Shown here piece by piece: positions 9,181-18,303 of a DNA stretch of 42,011 nucleotides (its first letter is position 1; each line of letters starts with the position of its first letter). The notes under the pieces were generated by a model. That model made no database searches. It had not been told where the DNA came from and saw only the letters and a list, made by a program, of their open reading frames with translations. Origin of the DNA: an uncultured Granulosicoccaceae bacterium (GTDB lineage Bacteria; Pseudomonadota; Gammaproteobacteria; Granulosicoccales; Granulosicoccaceae); assembly GCA_937922015.1 (NCBI GenBank), contig CAKZVB010000327.1, positions 1-42,011 of the forward strand. The letters are read 5' to 3'. The position numbers and the translations under genes are program-made.

Positions 9181-9978
9181 ATGAACGAAACACCCAATCC
9201 GGTCCCCCCGGCAGCTCCCGGTCCGAAAAAACGTAGCAAGAGCATCTATTTGCTGCCCAATCTTTTTACCACCGCAGCGTTGTTTGCAGGTTTTTATGCG
9301 GTCATTGCGGCGATCAACAATCGATTTGAATATGCAGCGATTGCTGTGCTGGTGGCTATGGTGCTTGATGGTCTGGATGGCCGTATAGCGCGCATGACCA
9401 ACACTTCCAGTGATTTCGGAGCCGAATACGACAGCATGTCTGACATGGTCTCTTTTGGTGTAGCGCCTTCGCTTATCATGTATGAGTGGTCGCTGCACAA
9501 TATCGCAAGGCAGGGCTTTGGTCAGGTCGGCTGGGTAGTGGCGTTTTTATTTGCAGCCTGTGCTGCACTGAGGCTGGCTCGTTTTAATGTGCAGATAGGT
9601 TCGGTAGACAAAAAGTTCTTTATCGGCCTTGCTAGTCCGGCGGCGGCAGCAGTAATGGTGTGCACGGTATGGGTGTTTCATGATACCGGCTATACCGGCA
9701 GCCAGATGTCCAGCCTGGCGCTGGTGGTGACAATCTTCAGTGCATTGCTGATGGTGAGTAATTTTCGCTATTACAGTTTCAAAGATATTGGCGCTACCAA
9801 GCGGGTACCGTTTTTCTTTCTTTTGGGGCTGGTGATGGTGTTTGTAATTACGCCGCTCGATCCACCTAAAGTATTGTTTGCCGGTTTTGTCGCGTACGCT
9901 TTTTCAGGCCCGGCTTTTGAGGCATGGCGCTGGATGCGTAAACGTCGCAAGAGTGAAGCCGGCGGGTTAAAGAAATGA
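9181..9978 (+). CDS. pssA: CDP-diacylglycerol-serine O-phosphatidyltransferase
   Basis: This integral membrane enzyme makes phosphatidylserine from CDP-diacylglycerol and serine, the precursor of phosphatidylethanolamine. The CDP-alcohol phosphotransferase signature is complete: DGLDGRIAR then FGAEYDSMSD, with the metal-binding Asp residues. Several hydrophobic helices follow (for example PFFFLLGLVMVFVITPL). I place the start at the ATG at 9181, with AAGGTG just upstream, giving 265 residues. The frame extends to a GTG at 9082, but that stretch is polar and unlike the family. This is the small membrane type (as in Bacillus and pseudomonads), not the E. coli phospholipase-D-like type. The stop overlaps the holD start by four bases (ATGA). 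Confidence 0.93.
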   Translation: MNETPNPVPPAAPGPKKRSKSIYLLPNLFTTAALFAGFYAVIAAINNRFEYAAIAVLVAMVLDGLDGRIARMTNTSSDFGAEYDSMSDMVSFGVAPSLIMYEWSLHNIARQGFGQVGWVVAFLFAACAALRLARFNVQIGSVDKKFFIGLASPAAAAVMVCTVWVFHDTGYTGSQMSSLALVVTIFSALLMVSNFRYYSFKDIGATKRVPFFFLLGLVMVFVITPLDPPKVLFAGFVAYAFSGPAFEAWRWMRKRRKSEAGGLKK

Positions 9979-10562
9979 CTCTGGCGCCGGAGACTGCCAG
10001 ACAATACCTGAAAGCCATGGGCATCGAATCGTGGGAGCTTCGCGGCGCAGAGTCTGTGGCTCAGGTTGATGTATCTGCTCAGCCTCAATCGAATATACCG
10101 GCAGGTTTGTTGCCCGCCGTTCAGACTGATGCCACAACATTTATCGCGAACCTGGCGGTTGCTCCGGTAAACGTTACTGCGCAACAACCGTCTACTTTGT
10201 TAGTGCTTCTGGAAACGCCAGTGTTAACACAGGCTGGAACCGAGCTGTTGTCATCAATGTTAAAGGCTATCGATATTGATCTGGCTTCACAAACCGTGGG
10301 TTATATAGCTGCATCCGGGGAAGCCGGTCCGCAAGTGCAGGCACTGGCCGGGACAACACAAGCCGCCGTTATTCTTGTGATGGCGAATCTGCAAGGCGAT
10401 CTTCAGTCATTGGTGACGCACCGGTCATCATTGCATTCGGTGGCCTGGGCCAGTGTCCCGGTAGCGATAACCCTGCACCCGAGTGTTTTATTAGAAACAC
10501 CGGCGTACAAACGCGATGCCTGGGAAGACCTCAAGCGGGTAAAAACAGCGATCAATGGCTAA
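9975..10562 (+). CDS. holD: DNA polymerase III psi subunit-like protein
   Basis: Psi links the clamp loader to single-stranded-DNA-binding protein through chi. The assignment rests on position and weak sequence match. The gene sits directly before rimI and prfC, as holD does in E. coli (holD-rimI-yjjG-prfC). The N-terminus ARQYLKAMGIESWELRG aligns with the E. coli start RRDWQLQQLGITQWSLR. The middle (LLVLLETPVLTQAGTELLSSMLKAI) and the end (LETPAYKRDAWEDL) also fit. At 195 residues it is longer than E. coli HolD (137), with an extra low-complexity Ala/Pro/Gln stretch near residues 30-70. The C-terminal tail also resembles the end of family-4 uracil-DNA glycosylases, but the catalytic motifs of those are absent. 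Confidence 0.7.
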   Translation: MTLAPETARQYLKAMGIESWELRGAESVAQVDVSAQPQSNIPAGLLPAVQTDATTFIANLAVAPVNVTAQQPSTLLVLLETPVLTQAGTELLSSMLKAIDIDLASQTVGYIAASGEAGPQVQALAGTTQAAVILVMANLQGDLQSLVTHRSSLHSVAWASVPVAITLHPSVLLETPAYKRDAWEDLKRVKTAING

Positions 10563-11109
10563 TTCTGAACCATCCGGTGATTCCGGATCTACTGACGACA
10601 GTAGTGCTGATCCGGTTCTCGAGTACAGCATTCGTGCGATGACTGCAGCAGACGTTGACAGGGTCTTGCAAATCGAACAGGCCAGTTACGATATACCCTG
10701 GACTCAACAGATTTTTAAAGATTGCCTGAAGGTCGGCTACTACTGTCTGGTGATGGAAGGTGAGGCAGAATTACTCGGTTATGTGATCTTCAGTAGTGCC
10801 GCGGGTGAGTCACACATATTGAACCTGTGCATCGATCCCTCGCAACGGCGTCAGGGTTTTGCTGAGGCGATGCTGTCTCAAGCCATTGCCACCGTGATGG
10901 TGACTGGTGCTAAGGTGATGTTTTTAGAAGTGCGTGTATCGAATTCGGGTGCCATAGCGTTATATGAAAAACTGGGCTTTATCGAAACCGGCAGGCGTGA
11001 GAATTACTACAATGCCAGGCCCCGCGCGTCGGAAAAATCTAAAGCCCGCAATGGCGGGCCGGCCAATCGTGAAGATGCACTGCTGTTGGCTAAAGAGCTT
11101 GCCATGTAG
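10555..11109 (+). CDS. rimI: Ribosomal protein S18 alanine N-acetyltransferase
   Basis: RimI acetylates the N-terminal Ala of ribosomal protein S18. The GNAT fold is clear: IRAMTAADVDRVLQIEQASY, the acetyl-CoA loop RRQGFA after LNLCIDPSQ, and the C-terminal VSNSGAIALYEKLGFIETGRRENYY, then REDALLLAKEL. The protein is 184 residues against about 148 in E. coli. The excess is a Ser/Asp-rich N-terminal leader of about 25 residues and an Arg/Lys/Gly insert (about 157-172) between NYY and REDA. The ATG lies 8 bases inside holD, and no separate ribosome binding site is obvious, so translation is probably coupled. Confidence 0.92.
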   Translation: MANSEPSGDSGSTDDSSADPVLEYSIRAMTAADVDRVLQIEQASYDIPWTQQIFKDCLKVGYYCLVMEGEAELLGYVIFSSAAGESHILNLCIDPSQRRQGFAEAMLSQAIATVMVTGAKVMFLEVRVSNSGAIALYEKLGFIETGRRENYYNARPRASEKSKARNGGPANREDALLLAKELAM

Positions 11110-11181
11110 TTGAGGTGGTGCAGGCCTTGGCTGATTCCAGCGCATAGACAATCAACAAGATTACTAAATTAGAGTATAACC

Positions 11182-12780
11182 ATGGCTGACGCCAGATTAA
11201 TTGAAGAGATAAAAAACAGACGCACGTTTGCCATTATCTCTCACCCTGATGCGGGTAAAACCACGCTTACCGAAAAACTGTTGTTGTTCGGCGGTGCGAT
11301 AAATCTTGCCGGTACCGTTAAGGGCCGCAAGGCCGCGCGGCACGCCACTTCAGACTGGATGCGCATGGAGCAGGAACGCGGTATATCCGTGACGTCATCT
11401 GTGATGCAGTTTCCCTACAAGGATCGCATTGTCAATTTGCTTGATACACCGGGCCACGAAGACTTCTCCGAAGATACCTACCGCACACTCACGGCAGTGG
11501 ATTCTGCGTTGATGGTGATTGACGTGGCCAAAGGGGTAGAGCCGCGTACCGAAAAACTGATGGAAGTCTGCCGGCTTCGAACGACGCCTGTAATGACATT
11601 TATCAACAAGCTGGACCGCGAAGGACGTGATCCAATCGATCTGATGGACGAAGTCGAAAAAATGCTGGGTATTCGTTGTGCGCCGATTACCTGGCCTATT
11701 GGTATGGGTAAGCGTTTGAAGGGTGTTTATCACCTGCGCAACAACACGGTGCATATCTTTTCTGCCACCCATGGCGGGAAAGTACAGCAGGGAGATATAG
11801 TCGAAGGTATTGATAATCCCATGCTCGATGAACTGCTGGGCGATATGGCTGTAGAACTTCGCGAAGAGCTTGAACTTGTGCAGGGTGCCAGTAACGAGTT
11901 TGATCATGAACAATACCTCGCCGGTGAATTAACCCCGGTGTTTTTCGGATCAGCTATCAATAACTTTGGCATCGCGGAACTGCTGGATGATTTTGTAGAG
12001 TTTGCCCCGGGTCCACAGCCGCGTGAGACGCTGACGCGTGAAGTGGATCCTCTGGAAGAAAAATTCAGTGGTTTTGTCTTTAAGATTCAGGCAAATATGG
12101 ATCCCCAGCATCGGGATCGCATTGCGTTTATGCGAATATGTTCCGGCAAGTATGAAAAAGGCATGAAGGCCAGGCATGTGCGTTTAGGTAAAGACGTAAA
12201 GTTCGCAGACGCGTTGACTTTCTTCGCTGCTGACCGTGGTAGTTTAGAAGAGGCCTTTAGTGGCGATATTATCGGTCTGCACAATCACGGTACCATCCGT
12301 ATTGGTGATACCTTCACCGTCAATGAAGATTTATTGTTCACCGGTATACCTAATTTTGCACCCGAGTTATTCCGCCGTGCGGTACTAAAAGACCCCTTGA
12401 AGATGAAGCAGCTTCAAAAAGGGCTGGGGCAACTTTGCGAAGAAGGCGCCACCCAATTATTCAAGCCATTGAACAACAATGATCTGATTCTGGGGGCTGT
12501 TGGAATACTGCAATTTGAAGTAGTAGCCCAGCGATTGAAAGATGAATATAAAGTGGATTGTCAGTTTGAAACCATAAACGTACAGCAGGCGCGCTGGATC
12601 AAGCTGGACGATGATAAAATGCTGCAGGAATTTAAAGTCAAGGCGGCTGCAAATTTATCGATCGATCATTCAGATGAGCTGGTCTATCTGGCGCCTACCC
12701 GGGTTAACCTGCAGATGACCCTTGAAAGGTGGCCGGATATTGAATTTATGGCCACGCGTGAGCAGTCGGGGCTAAGCTAG
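11182..12780 (+). CDS. prfC: Peptide chain release factor 3
   Basis: RF3 is the translational GTPase that removes RF1 or RF2 from the ribosome after peptide release. The 532-residue protein shows the G1 loop SHPDAGKTT (20-28), the switch region [13 protein letters not shown]3 [14 protein letters not shown] and G4 [10 protein letters not shown]. Domains II and III follow to the family's usual end, ATREQ. The last residues SGLS and the TAG stop run into the end of a palindromic repeat: the TAG is part of the repeat's terminal CTAGGAG. The original stop was probably replaced when the repeat inserted. prfC converges on mutS. Confidence 0.97.
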   Translation: MADARLIEEIKNRRTFAIISHPDAGKTTLTEKLLLFGGAINLAGTVKGRKAARHATSDWMRMEQERGISVTSSVMQFPYKDRIVNLLDTPGHEDFSEDTYRTLTAVDSALMVIDVAKGVEPRTEKLMEVCRLRTTPVMTFINKLDREGRDPIDLMDEVEKMLGIRCAPITWPIGMGKRLKGVYHLRNNTVHIFSATHGGKVQQGDIVEGIDNPMLDELLGDMAVELREELELVQGASNEFDHEQYLAGELTPVFFGSAINNFGIAELLDDFVEFAPGPQPRETLTREVDPLEEKFSGFVFKIQANMDPQHRDRIAFMRICSGKYEKGMKARHVRLGKDVKFADALTFFAADRGSLEEAFSGDIIGLHNHGTIRIGDTFTVNEDLLFTGIPNFAPELFRRAVLKDPLKMKQLQKGLGQLCEEGATQLFKPLNNNDLILGAVGILQFEVVAQRLKDEYKVDCQFETINVQQARWIKLDDDKMLQEFKVKAAANLSIDHSDELVYLAPTRVNLQMTLERWPDIEFMATREQSGLS

Positions 12781-12973
12781 GAGCCTGCGCGGCAGACCCT
12801 CTGCTACTGCGAACGCGCCCTGACGGTGCGCCCAAGGCGATAGTAATTATCGATCATTTTCGGGACAATTGAACAACTGTGCGCCTCAAATGATCGTACC
12901 ATCATTTACTAAGACAAGGGCCCTCGCCATGGCACGTTCTCGCTACGCAGACTTCTACCGCGCAGACTCCTAG
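12777..12973. mobile_element. Palindromic MITE-like element, complete copy
   Basis: This 197-base element is one long imperfect palindrome. The outer 20 bases match as inverted repeats at 18 of 20 positions (left begins CTAGGAGCCTGCGCGG, right ends CCGCGCAGACTCCTAG). Looser pairing continues inward. Nearer the centre, CGATCATTT (12851-12859) pairs with AAATGATCG (12888-12896), and a near-palindrome sits at 12865-12880. It encodes no protein. It lies between convergent prfC and mutS, and its left end provides the prfC stop codon. The right arm recurs at the window end with 61 of 62 bases identical, so it is a dispersed repeat. The dinucleotide AG flanks both ends and could be a target duplication. 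I cannot assign it to a transposase family. Confidence 0.8.
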
Positions 12974-13112
12974 AGTTGCCCCGACTTCGTCTACAGACTT
13001 TTCAGCAGTGGCAGCAGCGTTTGATAGTAAAAGACTTCGCACCGTGCAAGGTGCGATTTATCTTCAGGTGATGTTATCCGATACCGTAGGGATTCAGTAT
13101 TTGAGTCTGATG

Positions 13113-15698
13113 TTATTTATTTAGCAGATCGGCCATTTTGTACAAATGATCCAACGCTTCACGTGGTGAGACATCATTCACCTCAAGCTTGCCAAGGTAT
13201 TCATCGACAGCGCTGGGGCCATTATCAAATAGTCCCATTTGCATCTTTGGCTCTGCTGTCGGCCTGATCGAATTCACCTGTGCAGCCTGAGCGGGCTTTG
13301 AAGATTCGAGCATGGCTAGTCTTTCTCTTGCATCGTCCAGTACTGATTGCGGTAGACCGGCAAGTTTTGCTACCTGCAATCCGTAGCTTTTATTGGCAGC
13401 GCCGGTTTTTACGTTATGCATAAACACTATTTCATCGTTGTGTTCGACGGCATCCAGGTGCACGTTGCCGATGGTCGCGATATTGTCTGCCAGCTGTGTC
13501 AGCTCAAAGTAATGGGTGGCAAACAGTGTGAAGGCGCGGTTGTTGGCGGCCAGCGCCTCGGCGCATGCCCACGCCAGTGACAGGCCGTCGTAGGTACTGG
13601 TGCCACGTCCGATCTCATCCATCAGCACCAGGCTTTCAGAGGTAGCGTTGTGCAGAATATCTGCGGCTTCAGTCATCTCGACCATGAAAGTGGAGCGCCC
13701 GCTGGCTAAATCATCTGATGCACCGATGCGGGTAAATATCCGGTCGGTCGGACCAATTTCGCAATTGATCGCCGGTACGTGACTGCCAATGTGCGCAAGC
13801 AATACAATTAACGCGGTTTGACGCATGTAGGTAGACTTACCGCCCATATTCGGACCGGTGATCAACAGCATTCTTTGCTTGTTATCAAGGTGCAGGTTGT
13901 TGGGAACAAACGGTGCGTCCAGCGTTGCCTCGATGACCGGGTGTCGACCGGCTTCGTAGTGAAAGATCTGATTGGTCGTGAAGGCCGGGCGTGACCACCC
14001 GAGTGTGGCTGATCTCTCTGCCATGTTTTGCAATACGTCGAGTTCTGCCAGTGCCTGTGCGCCTTGTTTAAGTGCTGCCAGATTGGTGGCGAGCTCTGTT
14101 AACAGCTTTTCGTATAGCTCGCGCTCCCGATGCAACGAGCGCTCGCGAGCTGATAACACTTTGTCTTCGAACTCTTTGAGCTCTTCGGTAATGTAGCGCT
14201 CCGCGCCTTTCAGCGTTTGCCTGCGAGTGTATTCGGTGGGTATTGTGCCTTTGCTGGCTTTGGATATTTCTATGTAATAACCGTGCACGCGGTTGTAGCC
14301 GACTTTTAAACCCGCTACGCCTGAACGGACCCGCTCGCGTTCTTCCAGATCGGCCAGATAGCCGTCTGCGTTATCGCTGAGTGTTCGCAGTTCATCAAGT
14401 GTGGTGTCGTAACCGCTGCGAATAGCACCACCGTCTTTTAACAGCGCTGGTGGCTCGTCCGCCAGTGCGTTGTTTAGCAGCGAGCGCTCTGAGTCAAAGC
14501 CATCCAGACAATCGGCGATGTTATCCAGCAAGGCATCTGACTTGTTGTTGATAAGCGAGTGTAGATCCGGCAGTGCTCGCAAGGTATCGCGAAGGCTTAA
14601 TAAATCTCTCGGGCGGGCACTGCCAATAGAGACTCGTGTGAGTATTCTTTCGACATCTGATATGCCGCGCAGTATGCCAGCCAGGTCTGCTGCGAAGTCT
14701 TTGTCAGCGAGGAATTTATCGATGCAGTCGAGGCGGGTGTTTAGCAGTGCGTGGTCGCGCACCGGGCGGTTTAGCCAGCGGGTAAGCAGGCGGCCACCCA
14801 TACTGGTGCAGGTTTTATCCAGTAGCGCGCGCAGCGTGGCGCCCGGTTGTCCGCTGATGCTGGTATCTATTTCAAGGTTGCGACGGGTTGCGGCATCCAG
14901 AGCCAGCGCATCCTTGGGTGATTCAGTACTGATGCCTGAAATATGTGGTGGTGTGCCACGATGAGTTTCACGTACATAATTGAGAACACAGCCGGCAGCA
15001 CCGGTGGCGCGATAAAGTGCTTCACAGCCAAAACCGCGCAGGTCTTTAGTGCCAAATAACTTGCACAACTGTTCGCTGGCGCTTTTTGCATCGAAGTGCC
15101 ATGCGGGTCGGGGGCGGACCGTGTACCCTGCAAATTGATCTGTCGCTAAGTGTTCTTCACTGATAAGCAGCTCGGACGGTTTCAGTCGGGCAATTTCTGC
15201 CAGCAGCATTTGCTGCGTTTGAAATTCGGATACCTGTATTACACCCACTGCAAGATCGATACTGGCAACCCCGAACCAGTCGCCGTCGATGGCGACCGCG
15301 GTGAGCAGGCATTGTTGCCGATCTTCCAGCAGAGCTTCGTCGGTCACAGTGCCGGGTGTGAGGACACGGACAATTTTTCGTTCAACCGGACCTTTGCTGG
15401 TGGCAGGATCGCCAATTTGTTCGCACAGGGCTACCGACTCTCCGCGAGCCACCAGTTTTGCTAAATAGCCTTCCACTGAATGTTGCGGCACCCCGGCCAT
15501 CGGGATTGGTTGGCCGGAAGACTGGCCGCGCGCAGTCAGTGTGATCGACAGTAATTCCGAGGCGCGTTTGGCGTCATCGAAAAACAGCTCGTAAAAATCT
15601 CCCATGCGATAGAAAAGCAGGGTGTCAGGATACTCGGCTTTGAGCCCCAGGTACTGGCGCATCATGGGGGTTTGTTTGGCGGTCGCTACTGTGCTCAT
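13113..15698 (-). CDS. mutS: DNA mismatch repair protein MutS
   Basis: MutS recognises mismatches and small loops and starts methyl-directed repair with MutL. The 861-residue protein is full length. The mismatch-reading FYE motif is at 35-37 (GDFYELF). The ATPase has Walker A GPNMGGKS, Walker B in [11 protein letters not shown], and the conserved [11 protein letters not shown]. Near the C-terminus QMGLF fits a beta-clamp binding motif, and the final helix [13 protein letters not shown] fits the tetramer-forming tail. The gene stands alone on the minus strand. Upstream, about 260 bases separate it from divergent pncC. Confidence 0.98.
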   Translation of the reverse strand: MSTVATAKQTPMMRQYLGLKAEYPDTLLFYRMGDFYELFFDDAKRASELLSITLTARGQSSGQPIPMAGVPQHSVEGYLAKLVARGESVALCEQIGDPATSKGPVERKIVRVLTPGTVTDEALLEDRQQCLLTAVAIDGDWFGVASIDLAVGVIQVSEFQTQQMLLAEIARLKPSELLISEEHLATDQFAGYTVRPRPAWHFDAKSASEQLCKLFGTKDLRGFGCEALYRATGAAGCVLNYVRETHRGTPPHISGISTESPKDALALDAATRRNLEIDTSISGQPGATLRALLDKTCTSMGGRLLTRWLNRPVRDHALLNTRLDCIDKFLADKDFAADLAGILRGISDVERILTRVSIGSARPRDLLSLRDTLRALPDLHSLINNKSDALLDNIADCLDGFDSERSLLNNALADEPPALLKDGGAIRSGYDTTLDELRTLSDNADGYLADLEERERVRSGVAGLKVGYNRVHGYYIEISKASKGTIPTEYTRRQTLKGAERYITEELKEFEDKVLSARERSLHRERELYEKLLTELATNLAALKQGAQALAELDVLQNMAERSATLGWSRPAFTTNQIFHYEAGRHPVIEATLDAPFVPNNLHLDNKQRMLLITGPNMGGKSTYMRQTALIVLLAHIGSHVPAINCEIGPTDRIFTRIGASDDLASGRSTFMVEMTEAADILHNATSESLVLMDEIGRGTSTYDGLSLAWACAEALAANNRAFTLFATHYFELTQLADNIATIGNVHLDAVEHNDEIVFMHNVKTGAANKSYGLQVAKLAGLPQSVLDDARERLAMLESSKPAQAAQVNSIRPTAEPKMQMGLFDNGPSAVDEYLGKLEVNDVSPREALDHLYKMADLLNK

Positions 15699-15960
15699 TC
15701 GGACATTGTATCGAATCGGCAGCTAATGTTGATCAGAAAGTAATGAATGGACTTGTCTGTATCACGCTTGGTGGTGTCGTGGCGTGTTTTACACTAGTGT
15801 AGTGTGACCGTCGATTAGTAAGCTTCGGCGTTGCCTGATAAAGAGCGCGGCTTGAAAATGATCGCCATCGTCTGCTAGCTTCGCGTTGGCGCAAACCATA
15901 TGGCAGGCTCTCATTCGTACCATTTGAAGGTCGCACAACTTAAGAAAAAGCGGACTATTA

Positions 15961-16476
15961 ATGAGCATTGAACAACAGACATTGCTGCGCGAGCTGGCAT
16001 CACTGGCAATGACAGAACAGGTGAAAATCGCCACGGCGGAATCCTGTACCGGCGGACTTATCTCTGCGACGTTTACCGGGCTTGCCGGGAGTTCGGACTG
16101 GTTTGATCGCGGTTTTGTTACCTACAGTAATGAGTCAAAGCGTGAAATGCTGGGGGTTACCCTGGAGACTCTGCAACAGCAGGGCGCGGTCAGTGGCGCC
16201 ACAGTTGCGCAGATGGCACAGGGTGCACTGGCGAGCAGCAATGCGTCGCTGGCAGTATCAGTCAGCGGTGTGGCCGGGCCCGCCGGTGGCAGTGATGCTA
16301 AACCTGTTGGCACAGTCTGGATTGCCTGGGCCAGTGATAATTACGGTCATAGCACCAGACACTTTGTTTTTAAAGGTGATCGGGCGGCAGTTCGTGATCA
16401 GACAGTGACTGAGGCGATTCGCGGACTGATCAAGTGTATCGTTTCTGATGCGATGGAAGTCCCTTTAAGGCACTAA
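15961..16476 (+). CDS. pncC: Nicotinamide-nucleotide amidohydrolase, PncC/CinA C-terminal type
   Basis: This enzyme deamidates NMN to nicotinic acid mononucleotide in the NAD salvage cycle. The 171-residue protein is the stand-alone form of the CinA C-terminal domain. It has KIATAESCTGGLISA with the catalytic Ser, GFVTYSNESKREMLGV with conserved Tyr and Lys, and SVSGVAGPAGGSDAKPVGTVWIA. The start ATG has only a weak upstream purine stretch. Its place directly before recA is the usual gammaproteobacterial order. A separate protein with the CinA N-terminal domain is at 24064, so the two halves occur as separate genes here. Confidence 0.94.
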   Translation: MSIEQQTLLRELASLAMTEQVKIATAESCTGGLISATFTGLAGSSDWFDRGFVTYSNESKREMLGVTLETLQQQGAVSGATVAQMAQGALASSNASLAVSVSGVAGPAGGSDAKPVGTVWIAWASDNYGHSTRHFVFKGDRAAVRDQTVTEAIRGLIKCIVSDAMEVPLRH

Positions 16477-16596
16477 CTTTACGATGCCCTTTGAGGCGTG
16501 AAATAGCAGGAACTAAATACCGTGTAAGGCTGTGATGGCTGCGGTGTTTGTGAGATAATTCGGGACCTCGCAGACGTAACCTCAGGAGTCCATCAC

Positions 16597-17649
16597 GTGG
16601 ATGACAACAAAAAGAAAGCCTTAAGCGCAGCACTCGGTCAAATAGAGAAGCAATTTGGCAAGGGCGCTGTAATGCGCATGGGCGATTCACAGATCAGTCG
16701 CGATATCGAGGTAGTGTCCACCGGATCGCTCACGCTCGATATTGCATTGGGTATAGGCGGTCTGCCAAAGGGGCGAATCTGCGAAATATATGGTCCGGAA
16801 TCTTCCGGTAAAACCACGCTTACGCTGCAGGCAATTGCAGAATGTCAAAAAGCTGGTGGCACGGCAGCGTTCATAGATGCAGAGCACGCACTTGATCCGG
16901 CCTATGCTGAAAAGCTGGGTGTTAATGTTGACGATCTGCTGGTTTCTCAGCCGGATACCGGTGATCAGGCGCTTGAAATTGCTGACATGCTGGTGCGATC
17001 TGCAGCAGTAGATATCGTCGTTGTCGACTCAGTGGCGGCGTTGACACCAAAGGCAGAAATTGAAGGCGACATGGGTGATCATCACGTCGGTCTGCATGCC
17101 CGATTAATGTCCCAGGCGTTGAGAAAACTTACCGCAAATATCAAACGTTCTAATACACTGGTAGTTTTTATCAACCAGATCCGTATGAAAATCGGTGTCA
17201 TGTTCGGTAGCCCGGAGACCACCACTGGCGGTAACGCGCTAAAGTTTTATTCATCCGTCAGACTGGATATCCGTCGTATCGGATCAATTAAAAAGGGCGA
17301 TGAAATTATTGGCAACGACACCCGTGTCAAAGTCGTGAAAAATAAAATGGCCCCGCCGTTTAAACAAGCCGAATTTGAAATTCTCTACGGAGAGGGCACA
17401 TCACACGAGGGTGAGCTCATTGATCTGGGGGTGAAAAACGGACTGATTGAAAAGGCGGGTGCCTGGTACAGCTATAACGGCGACAGAATTGGCCAGGGCA
17501 AGGACAATGTGCGAAATCACATGAAAGAGAACCCGGAGATGATTGCGCAGCTCGACACCAAACTTCGGGAACTTCTGTTGCCAAAGCCGGGCGGTGCCGT
17601 CGAAGAGTTAGCTGAAGATACACCTGATGTGGCCGAACAAAAAGGCTGA
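16597..17649 (+). CDS. recA: Recombinase RecA
   Basis: RecA forms filaments on single-stranded DNA, drives strand exchange and stimulates LexA cleavage. The 350-residue protein has Walker A GPESSGKT at 66-73, exactly as in E. coli, the Walker B stretch [10 protein letters not shown], loop L1 around [22 protein letters not shown], and loop L2 [22 protein letters not shown]. The tail is acidic ([13 protein letters not shown]), as expected. Translation starts at a GTG preceded by CAGGAG. The 120 bases between pncC and recA contain no clear CTG-N10-CAG LexA box. recX overlaps the end. Confidence 0.99.
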   Translation: MDDNKKKALSAALGQIEKQFGKGAVMRMGDSQISRDIEVVSTGSLTLDIALGIGGLPKGRICEIYGPESSGKTTLTLQAIAECQKAGGTAAFIDAEHALDPAYAEKLGVNVDDLLVSQPDTGDQALEIADMLVRSAAVDIVVVDSVAALTPKAEIEGDMGDHHVGLHARLMSQALRKLTANIKRSNTLVVFINQIRMKIGVMFGSPETTTGGNALKFYSSVRLDIRRIGSIKKGDEIIGNDTRVKVVKNKMAPPFKQAEFEILYGEGTSHEGELIDLGVKNGLIEKAGAWYSYNGDRIGQGKDNVRNHMKENPEMIAQLDTKLRELLLPKPGGAVEELAEDTPDVAEQKG

Positions 17650-18232
17650 TTGTACCGCCATTCCGGACGCCGTCGAAATCGACGGCTGCCCTGATGATCT
17701 GGCCGGCGAGACTGATCTCGAAGAAACCGCCCCGACCGCAAAATCTATAAGCACCGTTCGGCATCGCGCCGTTCGATTGCTGTCCAGACGCGAGCACGGT
17801 CGGCTGGAACTTCGGGAAAAGCTGTTACAGCGCAATCTGCCAGCCGCAGAAATTGACATAGCGCTTGATCAATTGGCAGAGAAAGGTTTACAGTGCGACG
17901 TAAGATTCGCTGAATCCTACACCCGCATGCGAGTGAACAGGGGATTTGGCCCGAACAAAATAACTGCGGATCTGCAGACTCGAAAACTCTCCAGAGAAGT
18001 TATCGCCGATGCCATTGCTGAAACGGAAGTCAACTGGATAAGCAATGCAGTGAGCGCTTTGTTAAAAAAATACGGTGACCCGGACAACAGCTGTGGCAGG
18101 GTTACAGCAGATGTGGATTTTGGTAAAAGCGCGTCGGATCGAGCTCGCATGCAACGTTTCTTGCATTCTCGTGGCTATAATCACTCGCAAATCAGTGCGG
18201 CAATCAATCAGCTTCGGCAGCGTGTAGAATAG
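17627..18232 (+). CDS. recX: Regulatory protein RecX
   Basis: RecX caps RecA filaments and limits their growth. The 201-residue protein has the three-helix RecX repeats: [21 protein letters not shown], then [34 protein letters not shown], and a final repeat ending [23 protein letters not shown]. The N-terminal 45 residues are acidic and poorly conserved in character. The ATG lies 23 bases inside recA, so the two are co-transcribed. The length exceeds E. coli RecX (166), mainly through the N-terminal leader. Confidence 0.92.
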   Translation: MWPNKKADCTAIPDAVEIDGCPDDLAGETDLEETAPTAKSISTVRHRAVRLLSRREHGRLELREKLLQRNLPAAEIDIALDQLAEKGLQCDVRFAESYTRMRVNRGFGPNKITADLQTRKLSREVIADAIAETEVNWISNAVSALLKKYGDPDNSCGRVTADVDFGKSASDRARMQRFLHSRGYNHSQISAAINQLRQRVE

Positions 18233-18303
18233 GCACCAACCTGGCCATTGCGGTCCGCTTGCCATACCTGCCTGCAGCTGTCTCCAACCTTTGATAAAAA
18301 ATC

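Noticed and set aside
9975..10562. holD-position protein as a uracil-DNA glycosylase
   Set aside because: Only the C-terminal HP...W.DL pattern matches; the catalytic motifs are missing, and gene order and N-terminus favour HolD.
14470..14964. Long plus-strand frame opposite mutS
   Set aside because: It lies wholly within a full-length, motif-complete mutS and has Ser/Arg-rich composition typical of an antisense shadow.
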